Numbered from the stretch's first letter, positions 45,491 to 56,042 are shown. The stretch is 64,000 bases of DNA from Simiduia sp. 21SJ11W-1 (GCF_024138675.1 NZ_CP090959.1:1302001-1366000); one strand, 5' to 3'. Notes: generated by a model not told the origin, from the sequence alone. Numbers and translations are program-made.

Positions 45491-46234
45491 ATGGCAGGCC
45501 ACAGTAAGTGGGCAAATATTCGGCATCGCAAGGCGGCACAAGACGCCAAGCGCGGCAAAATTTTTACCAAAATCATTCGTGAGCTTACCGTGGCGGCCAA
45601 GGGTGGCCCCAACCCCGACGACAACCCCCGTTTGCGCGCCGCGGTAGATAAAGCCCTGGGCGCAAACATGAAGCGCGATACCATCGAAAAGGCCATTGCC
45701 AAAGGCTCGGGCCAGCACGATGGCGACAACTACGAAGAGTGCACCTACGAAGGCTACGCCGTATCGGGCGTGGCGGTACTCATCGAGTGCATGACCGATA
45801 ACCGCAATCGCACCGTGGCCGAAGTGCGCCATGCGTTCAGCAAGCGCGGTGGCAACTTGGGTACCGACGGTTCTGTGGCCTACCTGTTTACCCGCACAGG
45901 CGTGATCCTGTTTGAAACAGGCGACGAAGATGCGTTGATGGAAGTGGCTATTGAGGCGGGCGCCGAAGATGTGGTTACCCAAGACGACGGCAGCATTGAA
46001 ATTCAAACGGCCTTTGAAGACTTTCTGAATGTAAAAGAGGCCCTCATTGCGGCAGGCTTTACGCCCGACAACGCCGAAGTGACCATGTTGCCCTCAACCC
46101 AGGTGCCCATAGACGATGCCGACACCGCCCAAAAAGTGCTGGGCCTGATCGACATGCTGGAAGATCTGGACGATGTACAAAACGTCTACACCAATGCCGA
46201 TATTGCGCCCGACGTAATGGCGCAGCTGGGCTAG
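45491..46234 (+). CDS. yebC: YebC/PmpR family regulator
   Basis: A 247-residue protein beginning [23 protein letters not shown], the diagnostic N-terminus of the family. The acidic middle part follows, and [14 protein letters not shown]-type sequence closes it. Family members act as transcription regulators, and some relieve ribosome stalling. It sits between aspS and ruvC, 41 bp after aspS. Confidence 0.96.
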   Translation: MAGHSKWANIRHRKAAQDAKRGKIFTKIIRELTVAAKGGPNPDDNPRLRAAVDKALGANMKRDTIEKAIAKGSGQHDGDNYEECTYEGYAVSGVAVLIECMTDNRNRTVAEVRHAFSKRGGNLGTDGSVAYLFTRTGVILFETGDEDALMEVAIEAGAEDVVTQDDGSIEIQTAFEDFLNVKEALIAAGFTPDNAEVTMLPSTQVPIDDADTAQKVLGLIDMLEDLDDVQNVYTNADIAPDVMAQLG

Positions 46235-46312
46235 CTTGCCCGGCGCTACCCGCCGTGGGACACTCCACCAAGAACATATTGCCCGTGCAACGGCCACTAC
46301 CAAGACGCCACT

Positions 46313-46831
46313 ATGCCAATAATTCTGGGGATAGACCCCGGTTCACTGAAAACGGGTTTCGGCATTATTGACACCCGCCAAGCCAAGCCGCGCTATGTCA
46401 CCAGTGGCGTGATTCGCTTGCCCTCCGGTGAGCTGCCCGCGCGACTTAAAATTATTTTCGACGGCATAACGCAGATTATTGGCGAATACTCGCCCGATGA
46501 ATTTGCCATTGAGCATGTGTTCATGGCCAAGAGTGCCGGCAGTGCACTCAAGCTTGGGCAGGCGCGCGGTGCGGCAATTGTGGCAGCCGTGCACGCCAAT
46601 TTGCCGGTGGCAGAATATGAGGCGCGCAAGGTCAAACAAGCGGTGGTGGGCAATGGTGGCGCCAGCAAAGCGCAGGTGCAGCACATGGTAAAAACGCTAC
46701 TGGCATTGCCCGGCACGCCGCAGGAAGATGCCGCCGACGCGCTGGCCATTGCCTTGTGCCATAGCCATTCGCGCGCCATGATGTCCAGCACCGAGGCCGG
46801 GCGCTATCGCCGCGGGCGTATCGTAAAATAG
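46313..46831 (+). CDS. ruvC: Holliday junction resolvase RuvC
   Basis: Cleaves Holliday junctions after branch migration. The 172-residue protein has the four acidic catalytic residues D8 ([13 protein letters not shown]), E67 (FAIEHVF), D139 and D142 ([15 protein letters not shown]). It is the first gene of a ruvCAB group; ruvA follows after 28 bp. Confidence 0.97.
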   Translation: MPIILGIDPGSLKTGFGIIDTRQAKPRYVTSGVIRLPSGELPARLKIIFDGITQIIGEYSPDEFAIEHVFMAKSAGSALKLGQARGAAIVAAVHANLPVAEYEARKVKQAVVGNGGASKAQVQHMVKTLLALPGTPQEDAADALAIALCHSHSRAMMSSTEAGRYRRGRIVK

Positions 46832-46859
46832 CGCAGGCCCCAATAAAAAGAGACTACAC

Positions 46860-47477
46860 ATGATAGGACGCATCACCGGCCGGCTGGTTGAAAAACAGCC
46901 GCCTTACCTTGTGATAGACGCACAAGGCGTGGGTTATGAAATTCAGGCACCCATGACCACCTTCTACCAATTGCCCGAGCTCGGCAGTGCCATTACCTTG
47001 CACACCCATTTGGCAATTTCAGAAACCGCCCATCAACTGTTTGGCTTTGCCAGCCCCTCTGATCGCGCTTTGTTTCGCACCCTTATCAAGGTAAGCGGCG
47101 TGGGCCCCAAGATGGCGCTCGGTATTTTGTCGGGCATGGAGGCGGCCACCATTGCCCGCTGTGTAGCGGAAGATAATGTAGGCGCTCTGGTAAAGGTGCC
47201 AGGTGTGGGCAAGAAAACCGCCGAGCGGCTGGTGATTGAGTTGCGCGATAAACTGGGCAATTTCGGCACCGATTCAGGCGCATTGGCGGCTATGGAGCAA
47301 GCCAGCGGCGCGCCCAAGCCCGTGGATGCCCGCGACGATGCCGAAGCCGCGCTGATCGCCCTGGGCTACAAGCCCACTGATGCCACCAAGGCCATTGCCG
47401 CCGCCCACAAGCACTCGCCAGAAGCCGCAAGCCAAGAGCTTATTCGCCTGGCCCTTAAGGCCATGATTCCGGCCTAG
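46860..47477 (+). CDS. ruvA: Holliday junction branch migration protein RuvA
   Basis: Tetrameric junction-binding subunit of RuvAB. The 205-residue protein has an N-terminal OB domain ([28 protein letters not shown]), two helix-hairpin-helix motifs ([16 protein letters not shown] and [19 protein letters not shown]), and the C-terminal domain that contacts RuvB ([21 protein letters not shown]). It precedes ruvB. Confidence 0.97.
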   Translation: MIGRITGRLVEKQPPYLVIDAQGVGYEIQAPMTTFYQLPELGSAITLHTHLAISETAHQLFGFASPSDRALFRTLIKVSGVGPKMALGILSGMEAATIARCVAEDNVGALVKVPGVGKKTAERLVIELRDKLGNFGTDSGALAAMEQASGAPKPVDARDDAEAALIALGYKPTDATKAIAAAHKHSPEAASQELIRLALKAMIPA

Positions 47478-47550
47478 TGCGCACAAGCTCGCAAGGCATG
47501 TGTTGCGCGCGCAAATAAACCAAACCCGTGCAAATAACCAGAAGCTGCCC

Positions 47551-48561
47551 ATGATAGAAAAAGACAGATTAATCAGTGCCCAGCCGGGCGAGCGCGAAGA
47601 GTTGCTAGACCGCACCGTGCGCCCGCAAATGCTCAACGACTATGTGGGCCAGGCCAAGGTGCGCGAGCAAATGGAGATCTTCATTGCCGCAGCTCTCGGG
47701 CGCAAAGAGGCGCTCGATCACACCTTGGTGTTCGGCCCGCCCGGGCTTGGCAAAACCACGCTCGCCAATATTGTGGCCAATGAAATGGGCGTGGCCCTCA
47801 AAAGCACCTCCGGCCCGGTGCTTGATAAAGCCGGCGATCTGGCAGCCATCATGACCAACCTTGAGCCGGGCGATGTGCTGTTTATTGATGAAATTCACCG
47901 CCTGAGCCCGGCCGTAGAAGAAATACTTTACCCCGCTATGGAAGATTTCCAGCTGGATATCATGATTGGCGAAGGGCCGGCGGCGCGCTCAATCAAACTT
48001 GATTTGCCGCCGTTTACCCTGGTGGGTGCCACCACGCGCGCGGGCCTGCTCACCTCGCCCCTGCGCGATCGCTTCGGCATTGTGCAGCGCCTGGAGTTCT
48101 ACAACGTAAAAGACCTCACCCACATAGTGACCCGCTCGGCCAAATTAATGGGCATCGCCATGGATGAATCGGGCGCCTTTGAAGTGGCGCGCCGTTCGCG
48201 GGGCACGCCGCGCATTGCTAATCGGCTGTTGCGCAGGGTGCGCGATTTTGCCGAGGTGAAAAGCGACGGCAATGTCACCGCCCAAGTGGCAGATGCGGCG
48301 CTCAACATGTTGAGTGTGGATGAACAGGGCTTCGATCAAATGGATCGCCGCCTGCTGTTGGCGATGATTGAAAAGTTCGCCGGCGGCCCGGTAGGGGTTG
48401 AAAGCCTGGCGGCGGCCATCAGCGAAGAGCGCGACACCATTGAAGATGTGCTGGAGCCCTATTTGATTCAGCAGGGCTATATGCTGCGTACCCCGCGCGG
48501 GCGCATGGTTACCCAGCTTGCCTACCAGGTGTTTGGCCTGAAGGAGCCCGGCTGTGACTGA
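47551..48561 (+). CDS. ruvB: Holliday junction branch migration helicase RuvB
   Basis: AAA+ motor of RuvAB. The 336-residue protein has Walker A GPPGLGKT at 62-69, Walker [10 protein letters not shown], sensor 1 [11 protein letters not shown], arginine-finger region [13 protein letters not shown], and the C-terminal winged helix ending [12 protein letters not shown]. The frame is open upstream to 47500, but the ATG at 47551 gives the family start (MIEKDRLI). Its end overlaps the start of ybgC by 8 bp. Confidence 0.97.
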   Translation: MIEKDRLISAQPGEREELLDRTVRPQMLNDYVGQAKVREQMEIFIAAALGRKEALDHTLVFGPPGLGKTTLANIVANEMGVALKSTSGPVLDKAGDLAAIMTNLEPGDVLFIDEIHRLSPAVEEILYPAMEDFQLDIMIGEGPAARSIKLDLPPFTLVGATTRAGLLTSPLRDRFGIVQRLEFYNVKDLTHIVTRSAKLMGIAMDESGAFEVARRSRGTPRIANRLLRRVRDFAEVKSDGNVTAQVADAALNMLSVDEQGFDQMDRRLLLAMIEKFAGGPVGVESLAAAISEERDTIEDVLEPYLIQQGYMLRTPRGRMVTQLAYQVFGLKEPGCD

Positions 48562-48964
48562 CTGCCCGCCGTTTTCCACTGCCGTGCGCGTGTACATAGA
48601 AGACACAGATGCCGGGGGTATTGTGTACTACGTGAACTATTTAAAGTTTATGGAGCGTGCCCGCACTGAATTTATGCGAGCGCTCGGGTATGATAAGCCG
48701 GCGTTTTTATCGGGCGATCGCCTGTTGGTGGTTCATTCTGCCAACACGCGTTACCTGAAACCCGCGCGTCTGGACGACCACTTGCAGGTGTCTGCCGAGG
48801 TCAGTAGATTAGCGCGCAGTTACCTTGTGTTTCGCCAGTGTGTAAAACGCGCCGACGAACTTTTGTGTGAAGCTGAAATCAAAGTGGCCTGTGTGCGGCA
48901 ATCCGACATGCGCCCAGTGCCCCTGCCGGAAGACGTTCAACGCGCGCTGGCAGCCAAAACCTAA
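48554..48964 (+). CDS. ybgC: Acyl-CoA thioesterase YbgC
   Basis: Hotdog-fold thioesterase of the Tol-Pal operon. The 136-residue protein has the catalytic Asp in [28 protein letters not shown]. The start is GTG at 48554 with AGGAG upstream, overlapping ruvB. It leads into tolQ after 20 bp. Its exact physiological substrate is not established. Confidence 0.93.
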   Translation: MTDCPPFSTAVRVYIEDTDAGGIVYYVNYLKFMERARTEFMRALGYDKPAFLSGDRLLVVHSANTRYLKPARLDDHLQVSAEVSRLARSYLVFRQCVKRADELLCEAEIKVACVRQSDMRPVPLPEDVQRALAAKT

Positions 48965-48984
48965 CTCCATCGAGACCTGTCTGC

Positions 48985-49668
48985 ATGAACACACCCGAAA
49001 CCTTATCCATTTGGAGCCTGATTGCCGAGGCGAGCTTATTGGTTCAGCTGGTAATGGCGCTGCTGTTTCTGGCCTCTGTGGTGTCTTGGGCGATGATCGT
49101 ACAGCGCGGCATGTATCAGCACCGCGCCGCCCAGCTTGTGAAAGAGTTTGAGCGCCACTTTTGGTCGGGCGTGGATTTAAGCCAGCTGTACCGCCAGGGC
49201 AGCGGCAAGGGCGGGCAGACCGAAGGGCTGGAAAATATTTTTCGCGCAGGCTTTAAAGAGTTTACCCGCCTGCGCCAGCAGTCTGGCGTAGACCCGGACG
49301 CCGTAATGGAAGGTGTGCAGCGCGCCATGCGCGTGGCCACCGCCCGCGAAGAAGAAAAGCTGGAAGCGCACCTGCCATTTTTGGCCTCTGTGGCCTCGGT
49401 AAGCCCCTACATCGGTTTGTTCGGCACTGTGTGGGGCATCATGAATTCCTTCCGCGGTCTTGCCAATGTGCACCAGGCAACACTTGCCACAGTGGCGCCC
49501 GGTATTTCCGAGGCGTTGGTGGCCACGGCCATGGGCCTGTTTGCCGCCATTCCTGCAGTGCTCGCCTACAACCGCTATAGCGCCAAGGCGGAATCGCTCA
49601 CGGCCACCTATGAAACCTTCGCCGATGAATTCTCCGCGATTTTGCACCGTCAGGTTCATACCAAGTAA
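48985..49668 (+). CDS. tolQ: TolQ, proton-channel subunit of the Tol-Pal motor
   Basis: Inner-membrane ExbB/TolQ family protein of 227 residues with three helices: near residues 14-34 (LLVQLVMALLFLASVVSWAMI), and the pair around FLASVASVSPYIGLFGTVWGIMNSF and ATVAPGISEALVATAMGLFAAIPAVLAYN, which carry the conserved Gly/Pro/Thr pore residues. With TolR it uses the proton gradient to energise TolA during cell constriction. Confidence 0.97.
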   Translation: MNTPETLSIWSLIAEASLLVQLVMALLFLASVVSWAMIVQRGMYQHRAAQLVKEFERHFWSGVDLSQLYRQGSGKGGQTEGLENIFRAGFKEFTRLRQQSGVDPDAVMEGVQRAMRVATAREEEKLEAHLPFLASVASVSPYIGLFGTVWGIMNSFRGLANVHQATLATVAPGISEALVATAMGLFAAIPAVLAYNRYSAKAESLTATYETFADEFSAILHRQVHTK

Positions 49669-49716
49669 TGATGAATCAGATGCAAACCATTCGTCCGTGC
49701 AGGCAGGGGTAATCAC

Positions 49717-50142
49717 ATGAGCGGCAAGCGCGTAAAGAAAAAGCCCATGGCAGAAATCAACGTCGTGCCCTACATCGACGTGATGCTGGTATTGCTGGTG
49801 GTGTTTATGGTTACCGCGCCCTTGCTCATGCAGGGTGTGAAGGTGGATCTGCCCAAGGCGCCGTCTGCGCCTATGGATCAAAACGATGAAGAGCCGTTAA
49901 TAGTCTCGGTTAAAAAAGACGGCACCTATTACCTGAACCTGGGTGCAGACCAGAAAGCTGCCAAACCCTTGAAAGACATTACCGAAACTGTGGCCAAAAT
50001 TCTGCGCCAAAAGCCCCAAACGCCGGTGCTGGTGTGGGGCGACCACAAGGCCGAATACGGATTAGTGGTGTCTTTGATGTCAGATTTGCAGGCCGCCGGC
50101 GCGCCGTCTGTGGGCCTGGTTACCGAACCGCCTGTGTTGTAG
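49717..50142 (+). CDS. tolR: TolR
   Basis: A 141-residue ExbD/TolR family protein. One transmembrane helix near the N-terminus carries the essential Asp in NVVPYIDVMLVLLVVFMVTAPLL, followed by the periplasmic domain beginning GVKVDLPKA. It pairs with TolQ to form the motor. The GTG of tolA follows after 7 bp. Confidence 0.97.
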   Translation: MSGKRVKKKPMAEINVVPYIDVMLVLLVVFMVTAPLLMQGVKVDLPKAPSAPMDQNDEEPLIVSVKKDGTYYLNLGADQKAAKPLKDITETVAKILRQKPQTPVLVWGDHKAEYGLVVSLMSDLQAAGAPSVGLVTEPPVL

Positions 50143-50149
50143 GTACCCT

Positions 50150-50908
50150 GTGCAGCTACCGGCATTTCCCATCATTGTTAGTATCGGGTTGCATTTGATT
50201 TTAGTGTGCGTGCTGGCCTTTGGCTGGGAATCTGCCCCGGTTGAAAAAAAGCGCAGCACCCCTAACTATGTGCAGGCGCAACTGGTGAAGCTGGAAACGG
50301 CGGCGCCCAAGCAGCAGCGTGCCAAACCCCAAAAAGTGGTTGATGTAGCCGCCAAGCGCCGCGAGCAGGAGCGCCGTGAGGCCGAGGCGCGCAAGCAACG
50401 CGAGCAAAAACTGGCCCGTGAAAAGGCTGCCCGCGAGAAAGCCGCCCGTGAAAAGGCCGCGCGCGACAAAGCCGCTGCAGAGAAAGCCAAGCGTGAGCGC
50501 GAAGTAAAAGAAAAACAGGCCGCCGAAGAGCGAAGGCGCCGCCGGGAGGCGGAGCTCTTTGACGCCGTTGAAGAAGAAGACGAGTTTTTGTCTGAAAAAA
50601 TCAGCGCAGAGGCAGCCCAAAGTTATATGGCAGCCATTCAGAACCGCGTTGAAATGAACTGGAGCCGGCCGCCCTCGGCCCGCAATGGCATGAGTTGCAC
50701 CTTGCGTATCCAGTTGGTGCCCACCGGGCGGGTGATAGATGTAAAAGTGGTCAAATCGAGCGGGCACCCCGCGTTTGATCGCAGCGCCGAGGCAGCGGTG
50801 CGCAAGGCGGAGCGCTTCCCGGAGTTGCAGGGCATGGACCCGCAGCACTTTGAGCGCAACTTTAGGCAATTTAATTTGAAATTCGAACCACAGGATTTGC
50901 GGCAGTGA
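50150..50908 (+). CDS. tolA: TolA
   Basis: A 252-residue inner-membrane-anchored protein, shorter than the E. coli form (about 420). One helix lies at residues about 8-24 ([17 protein letters not shown]). The middle domain is a Lys/Arg/Ala/Glu-rich helix (repeats of AREKA) spanning about 50-140. The C-terminal TonB-like domain ([41 protein letters not shown]) contacts TolB and Pal. The start is GTG; the stop overlaps the GTG of tolB (GTGA). Confidence 0.93.
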   Translation: MQLPAFPIIVSIGLHLILVCVLAFGWESAPVEKKRSTPNYVQAQLVKLETAAPKQQRAKPQKVVDVAAKRREQERREAEARKQREQKLAREKAAREKAAREKAARDKAAAEKAKREREVKEKQAAEERRRRREAELFDAVEEEDEFLSEKISAEAAQSYMAAIQNRVEMNWSRPPSARNGMSCTLRIQLVPTGRVIDVKVVKSSGHPAFDRSAEAAVRKAERFPELQGMDPQHFERNFRQFNLKFEPQDLRQ

Positions 50909-52191
50909 AAAAACTCATCGTTGTGTTGTTGGGCTTGATGTTTTGCTTGCGCGCGCAGGCAGACCTCACCATTGAAATTACCCAGGGCGTGGATAACCCC
51001 ACCATCATCGGCATTGTGCCCTTTGGTTGGGGCGGCACCCGTGGCCTGCCGGAAGACATCCCGGAAATTGTGCGGGCAGACTTAACCCTGAGCGGCCAGT
51101 TCCGCTCGGTGCCCGTAAAAGACATGCTGGCCTTTCCGCGCACTGAGGCCGAAGTGATTTACCGCGACTGGCGCATTTTGGGCACCGAGTTTTTGGTGAC
51201 TGGCGACATTCAGGAAGTGGGCGGGCGCTTTACCGTCACCTTCGAGCTGTTTGATATTCTGGGCCAGCGCAAGGTGTTTCGTAAGTCGGTTTCTGGCAGT
51301 GAGTCGCAGCTGCGCGATCTTGCCCACCACATCAGCGATGAAGTTTACGAGCAGATCACCGGCATTCGCGGTGCCTTTTCAACCCAGGTGCTCTATGTTG
51401 AAGCCTTCCAGCAGGGCAAGCCCACCGATCGCTTCCGTTTGATGCTGGCCGATGCCGATGGCGCCCGCCCGCGTTTGTTGCTGGAATCCAAGCACCCGCT
51501 CATGTCGCCCACCTGGTCGGCCGATGGCAAGCGCATTGCTTATGTATCTTTTGAAACCGGCCGCGCGGCTATCTTTGTGCAGGAGCTGGCAACGGCCAGG
51601 CGCGAACAGGTAACCAATTTCCGGGGCTTGAATGGCGCGCCGTCTTTCTCGCCCGACGGTGAGCGGCTGGCGCTGGTGCTGTCAAAAGATGGCAATCCCG
51701 AGCTCTATACCTTGCATCTTGGCACGCGGCAGTTGTCGCGGGTAACGCAGCATTTTGCGATTGATACCGAGCCAAGCTGGACGCCCGACGGAAAGGCGCT
51801 GGTTTTTACCTCTAATCGTGGTGGAAAGCCACAAATTTACAAAGTAACACTTGCAACCGGCATAGTAGAACGCTTAACCTTTGCCGGCGATTACAACGCC
51901 AGGGCGCGTGTTTCCCCTGATGGAAAGAGTTTGGTAATGGTGCATCGCTCAAACGGTGTTTTCCATATTGCTACTCAAGACATTCAAAGTGGTGATCTGC
52001 GAGTTTTGACAGAGACCTACTTGGACGAGTCGCCAAGTATTGCACCTAACGGTGCTATGCTGATGTACGCGACACGCTATCAGGGCAAAGGCATTTTGGC
52101 TGCTGTGTCCCTCGATGCCGGTGTGAAGTTTAGATTGCCGTCCAAACAGGGAGATGTTCGGGAGCCAGCTTGGTCACCCTTTTTCGACTAA
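50905..52191 (+). CDS. tolB: TolB
   Basis: Periplasmic beta-propeller of the Tol-Pal system, 428 residues. The signal peptide is [19 protein letters not shown]. The N-terminal domain is followed by repeated WD40-like blades with the SPDG/S-x-DG turn ([39 protein letters not shown]). It bridges Pal and TolA. The start is GTG. Towards the 3' end the codon use becomes more AT-rich, like pal. Confidence 0.97.
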   Translation: MKKLIVVLLGLMFCLRAQADLTIEITQGVDNPTIIGIVPFGWGGTRGLPEDIPEIVRADLTLSGQFRSVPVKDMLAFPRTEAEVIYRDWRILGTEFLVTGDIQEVGGRFTVTFELFDILGQRKVFRKSVSGSESQLRDLAHHISDEVYEQITGIRGAFSTQVLYVEAFQQGKPTDRFRLMLADADGARPRLLLESKHPLMSPTWSADGKRIAYVSFETGRAAIFVQELATARREQVTNFRGLNGAPSFSPDGERLALVLSKDGNPELYTLHLGTRQLSRVTQHFAIDTEPSWTPDGKALVFTSNRGGKPQIYKVTLATGIVERLTFAGDYNARARVSPDGKSLVMVHRSNGVFHIATQDIQSGDLRVLTETYLDESPSIAPNGAMLMYATRYQGKGILAAVSLDAGVKFRLPSKQGDVREPAWSPFFD

Positions 52192-52218
52192 AACCTCAAA
52201 TCCAAAGTGGAGTGAGAT

Positions 52219-52698
52219 ATGACTTTTCAAACAATCAAGCGTGGTATGGGTCTGGCAGTTGTTCTGGCGGTAGTGGCTGGCTGTAGCAACACCGCTCAGA
52301 AAGAAGAAGTAGATCCAAATGCCAATGCTCAACCAGTGGTACAACAACCTGTAGAGAAAGCAGAGCCAGCTCCAGAAGTTCTGGAAACTGTGTTCTACTT
52401 CGACTTCGACGAATCAACGCTGAAGCCAGGTGCCCGTGCCGAGCTGACCAAGCACGCGATGCGTTTGAAGGAAACACCACGTAACGTGCGCATCGAAGGT
52501 CACACTGATGAGCGCGGTTCACGTGAATACAACATGGCTTTGGGTGAGCGTCGTGCCAATGCTGTTCGCGACTTCCTGGTACTGCAAGGCGTAGATGCCT
52601 CTATGCTGGAAGTAGTGAGCTACGGTGAAGAGCGTCCTGCCGCTATGGGTAGCACTGAAAGCGCCTACGGCCAGAACCGTCGCGCCGAAGTTAAGTAA
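52219..52698 (+). CDS. pal: Peptidoglycan-associated lipoprotein Pal
   Basis: Outer-membrane lipoprotein of 159 residues. The lipobox is VVAGC with Cys22. The C-terminal OmpA-like domain (FYFDFDESTLKPGAR, IEGHTDERGSREYNMALGERRANAV) holds the Asp and Arg that bind diaminopimelate in peptidoglycan. Codons are those of highly expressed genes (many GAA, GGT, CGT), unlike most of the neighbouring genes. A terminator follows. Confidence 0.97.
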   Translation: MTFQTIKRGMGLAVVLAVVAGCSNTAQKEEVDPNANAQPVVQQPVEKAEPAPEVLETVFYFDFDESTLKPGARAELTKHAMRLKETPRNVRIEGHTDERGSREYNMALGERRANAVRDFLVLQGVDASMLEVVSYGEERPAAMGSTESAYGQNRRAEVK

Positions 52699-52716
52699 GT
52701 TACTTAACTGCTTGAA

Positions 52717-52746
52717 CAAAAAGGCCGGTCTTACCGGCCTTTTTGC
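52717..52746 (+). terminator. Terminator after pal
   Basis: AAAAAGGCCGG-TCTTA-CCGGCCTTTTT: a GC-rich stem with A- and T-runs, about 20 bp after the pal stop. Directly before it the pal stop lies inside a perfect 17-bp inverted repeat (TTAAGTAA-G-TTACTTAA, 52691-52707). Confidence 0.92.
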
Positions 52747-52950
52747 ATTTTAGGGTGTGTACGGCGTATATTGGCAGCTGTTTTTTGCGCCGCCAGCCCG
52801 AGTTAGATCCCGTCTTTTATTAGCCTTGGTGCTAACCCCTCGTGTTGTTAGGCGCTAATTGAACATTGTGATGCAGTCAGGCCAACAATGGCCAAGTGAT
52901 GACTGGTGCGCAGTGTTAAACCTTTTGTTACAGATTGAAAGAGAACTCCT

Positions 52951-53667
52951 ATGAAGTTGATGCTCACACTGGGTGCTGCCGGTTTTTTGAGTTGGGCCGG
53001 CGTGGCTATGGCACAGGTAACAGTGGTAGAAGCGCGCCCGGCGGCGCAGGCAACACCCACTCAGCAAGCTGCCGCACCGGCAAGCGCGCAGCAAACTGAT
53101 TTGTATTTCAGGCTGCAGGCACTGCAGCAAGAGGTGTTGGAATTGCGCGGCTTGGTGGAAGAGCAATCCTTTGAAATCAAGCGCTTAAAGCAGCAGCGTC
53201 AGGAAGACTACCTGGATCTCGATCGCCGCATCAGCGCCTTTAGTGGCGGTGCCGGGGCGGGCAGTGCCGCGGCCGATATCCCCATCAAAGCCGATAACGC
53301 CGATGATGGCGCCGCCTATAAAGGGGCCTACGGTAAGCTGCGCGAGCGGGATTTGGCCGGTGCCGCCGAGGGCTTCAAGCAATACCTGGCACAATTTCCC
53401 AAGGGCCAATACGCCGCCAATAGCCAGTACTGGCTGGGCGAAATCTACCTGGTTGAGGGCAAGCTCGAGCAGGCGCGCCAATGGTTTGAGCGCGTAACCC
53501 AGGATTTCCCAAGTAGCCGCAAGGCCCCCGATGCCAAGTTCAAGCTTGGTACCGTGCTGTTCCAGCTGGGCCAGAAAGACAAAGCCCGCGCCCTGTTGCA
53601 ACAGGTGGCTGCCAGCAACGCAGATGCCGCGCGCTTGGCTAAAGACTACTTGAATCAAAATTTCTAA
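52951..53667 (+). CDS. cpoB: Cell division coordinator CpoB (YbgF)
   Basis: A 238-residue periplasmic protein. The signal peptide ends at MAQ (about 22), a coiled-coil trimerisation segment follows (LYFRLQALQQEVLELRGLVEEQSFEIKRLKQQRQ), and then TPR repeats (AYGKLRERDLAGAAEGFKQYL, NSQYWLGEIYLVEGKLEQARQWF, KFKLGTVLFQLGQKDKARALL). In E. coli the homologue regulates PBP1B with TolA. It has its own leader after the pal terminator, so a promoter is likely in 52747-52950. Confidence 0.94.
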   Translation: MKLMLTLGAAGFLSWAGVAMAQVTVVEARPAAQATPTQQAAAPASAQQTDLYFRLQALQQEVLELRGLVEEQSFEIKRLKQQRQEDYLDLDRRISAFSGGAGAGSAAADIPIKADNADDGAAYKGAYGKLRERDLAGAAEGFKQYLAQFPKGQYAANSQYWLGEIYLVEGKLEQARQWFERVTQDFPSSRKAPDAKFKLGTVLFQLGQKDKARALLQQVAASNADAARLAKDYLNQNF

Positions 53668-53746
53668 GGGCTGTGCTGGCGCGTAATTCCTCGCATGCCG
53701 ACCAGGTTTTGCGTAACATTGCCGGCTTTTTAGCGTGGATACAGGC

Positions 53747-54397
53747 ATGGCTGAGCCCAACCTAAAAATTACCGAAATCTTCCACTCGCTCCAGGGCGAG
53801 GCACGCGCCATTGGTTTGCCAACGGTATTTGTGCGGCTCACAGGTTGCCCCCTGCGGTGCCATTATTGCGATTCGGCCTATGCCTTTCACGGTGGTGAGC
53901 GCCGTGATCTGGCAGATATTCTGGCCGAGGTGGCAAGCTACAAGTGCCGGCATGTGTGCGTGACCGGCGGCGAACCTCTGGCCCAGGCCAATTGCATCGG
54001 CCTGCTTCAGGCCCTGTGTGATGCAGGTTACAGCGTATCGCTTGAAACCAGCGGCGCTATCGATATCAGCCCGGTGGATACCCGCGTAAGCCGCGTGCTG
54101 GATTTGAAAACACCGGCGTCTGGCGAGTGCCATCGCAACCTGTGGAGTAATATTGCCCACCTGACCCCGCACGATCAGGTGAAGTTCGTGATTTGCGACA
54201 AGGCCGATTTCGAGTGGGCTTGCTTTAAGGTCACCGAGCACGATTTGTGCGCGCGCGCAGGCGATGTGCTGTTTTCGCCGTCTTTCGGGCAGGTGGATGC
54301 CACACAGCTTGCCGATTGGGTGGTTGCCTCAGGCTTGCCCGTGCGTTTTCAGTTGCAGTTACACAAGCTCCTTTGGGGCGATAAACCAGGCCATTAA
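53747..54397 (+). CDS. queE: 7-carboxy-7-deazaguanine synthase QueE
   Basis: Radical SAM enzyme of queuosine/preQ0 synthesis that makes 7-carboxy-7-deazaguanine from 6-carboxytetrahydropterin. The 216-residue protein has the iron-sulfur cysteines C34, C38 and C41 in LTGCPLRCHYCDSAYAFHGG and the SAM-binding CVTGGEPLAQ. The start is ATG 53747; GTG 53735, twelve bases upstream, is in frame and cannot be excluded. The solute-binding gene starts 2 bp after its stop. Confidence 0.95.
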   Translation: MAEPNLKITEIFHSLQGEARAIGLPTVFVRLTGCPLRCHYCDSAYAFHGGERRDLADILAEVASYKCRHVCVTGGEPLAQANCIGLLQALCDAGYSVSLETSGAIDISPVDTRVSRVLDLKTPASGECHRNLWSNIAHLTPHDQVKFVICDKADFEWACFKVTEHDLCARAGDVLFSPSFGQVDATQLADWVVASGLPVRFQLQLHKLLWGDKPGH

Positions 54398-54399
54398 CT

Positions 54400-55257
54400 A
54401 TGCATCTCGCCTGCCTTTCAGGGCTTCTCTCACCCTTGTTTTGGCTGCTTTTGGCAGCCAGTTCGATGGTGTGCGCAGAATCCCAAGGCCAGGCTCCGGC
54501 ACGCCTGCAGCTGGCAACGGCGAGTGTTGCGCCCTGGGGGCTTGTGGGTGAGCAGGGTGAGCCCGCGGGGCTGCTTGTGCAGTTTCAGCGGGAGCTTGCG
54601 GCCCGTGCGGGCCTTGCCGTGCAAAACAAGCTTGCGCCTTACCCGCGCGTGATTCACGACCTTGCCAGTGGCAAGGTGGATTTGGCGGTGATGTTTGTGA
54701 GCCCCCAGGCCCAGCAGGTAGGGCGCTCGCTCGGGCAGGTGGTAGACATGTCTGTGGTGGCATTGGTGCCCGCCGCTGCGCCGGATTATGGGGCGCTTGA
54801 GGATTTTAAGGGGCTCAGGGTGGGTTATGTGCGGGGCTCAAAGTATGGCCCGGCGTTTGATAATAACCCCGATTTCGAGCGGGTGGGCGTGTTGTCGGCA
54901 AGTCAGGGTTTGCTCATGCTGAGCAAGGGGCGGCTGGATGCCCTGGTGGCTACCGAGCAGGCGCTCGCCTATGGCCTGATTCAGGAATCGGTGGGCGAGG
55001 GTGCCTATAAAGTGGTATTCCAGGTGGCCAAGGCGCGCGCCGATCTGTACGTGAATCGCTTGCGCATGCTAGATGGCTGGGTGCCAAGCCTGCGCCGTGC
55101 GCTGGCCGACATGCGCGCCGATGGCAGCCTGCGGCGGGTGTTTTATGATCACACCTTGTGGCCCGCCAGCGGCGTGTGCCTGGCCAACAATCACTGCCTG
55201 GCTGCACCGGCGCCAGCTGGCACTGGCGATAAAACCCATCAAGCAATTGTTAAGTAG
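54400..55257 (+). CDS. Orphan periplasmic substrate-binding protein (family 3 type)
   Basis: A 285-residue exported protein with a signal peptide ([16 protein letters not shown]). It has a bilobed family 3 SBP core: [54 protein letters not shown], and [15 protein letters not shown]. No permease or ATPase gene is near. It begins 2 bp after queE and ends 14 bp before queC, so it is co-transcribed with deazapurine genes. A ligand linked to that pathway is possible but unproven. The C-terminus has a Cys pair (VCLANNHC) that may form a disulfide. Confidence 0.8.
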   Translation: MHLACLSGLLSPLFWLLLAASSMVCAESQGQAPARLQLATASVAPWGLVGEQGEPAGLLVQFQRELAARAGLAVQNKLAPYPRVIHDLASGKVDLAVMFVSPQAQQVGRSLGQVVDMSVVALVPAAAPDYGALEDFKGLRVGYVRGSKYGPAFDNNPDFERVGVLSASQGLLMLSKGRLDALVATEQALAYGLIQESVGEGAYKVVFQVAKARADLYVNRLRMLDGWVPSLRRALADMRADGSLRRVFYDHTLWPASGVCLANNHCLAAPAPAGTGDKTHQAIVK

Positions 55258-55271
55258 GATTTGAGGTAGCT

Positions 55272-55946
55272 ATGACGCGCAAAAAAGCCGTGGTGTTGGT
55301 GTCTGGCGGGCTGGATTCCACCACCGTTGTGGCCATGGCCCAGGCCGAGGGTTACGAGGTGTACGCCCTGAGCTTTGATTACGGCCAGCGCCATCAATCC
55401 GAGCTGCAGGCCGCCGCGCGCACAGCAAAGGTGCTGGGCGTGGCTGCCCACAAAGTGGTGCAGCTGGATTTGCGCACCATTGGCGGCTCTGCCCTGACAG
55501 ACAGCGCCATCGCAGTGCCCGAAGAGGAAAGCGCTGGTATTCCCGTTACCTATGTGCCGGCACGCAATACCGTGTTTTTGTCTATCGCTTTGGGTTGGGC
55601 CGAAGTGCTGGGTGCGCTGGACATTTTTGTGGGCGTAAACGCGGTGGATTACAGCGGCTACCCCGATTGCCGGCCCGAGTTTATTGCAGCCTTTGAGCAG
55701 ATGGCCAATTTGGCCACCAAGGCCTCTGTGGAAGGGCGCAAGCTCACCATCCACACGCCACTGATCAACCTGAGCAAGGCCGATATCGTGCAGCGCGGCA
55801 CCGAGCTGGGTGTGGATTACCGTTTAACGGTGTCTTGCTATCAGGCCACAGAGGCGGGTGCTGCCTGCGGCAAGTGCGACAGTTGCCGGCTGAGACGGGC
55901 AGGTTTCGAGGCGGCAGGCCTGCCCGACGCCACGATTTACGCCTGA
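55272..55946 (+). CDS. queC: 7-cyano-7-deazaguanine synthase QueC
   Basis: ATP-dependent conversion of 7-carboxy-7-deazaguanine to preQ0. The 224-residue protein has the PP-loop [18 protein letters not shown] and a C-terminal four-Cys zinc site ([25 protein letters not shown]). GAGGT precedes the ATG. It is followed by two tRNA-Lys genes. Confidence 0.96.
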   Translation: MTRKKAVVLVSGGLDSTTVVAMAQAEGYEVYALSFDYGQRHQSELQAAARTAKVLGVAAHKVVQLDLRTIGGSALTDSAIAVPEEESAGIPVTYVPARNTVFLSIALGWAEVLGALDIFVGVNAVDYSGYPDCRPEFIAAFEQMANLATKASVEGRKLTIHTPLINLSKADIVQRGTELGVDYRLTVSCYQATEAGAACGKCDSCRLRRAGFEAAGLPDATIYA

Positions 55947-55998
55947 TTTAAGCCCTTTTGTTGGTGCTTTTTTAACCAGAAAAAACCCTAATAATTGC

Positions 55999-56026
55999 TT
56001 GTCTTTTCTAATTAAATCAGTACTAT
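55999..56026 (+). promoter_or_regulatory. Promoter of the tRNA-Lys pair
   Basis: TTGTCT at 55999-56004, 16 bp, TACTAT at 56021-56026, followed by a GC-rich discriminator (GCGCCTCC), as expected for a stringently controlled tRNA promoter. The first tRNA begins 17 bp further on. Confidence 0.65.
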
Positions 56027-56042
56027 ATGCGCCTCCTTACGG

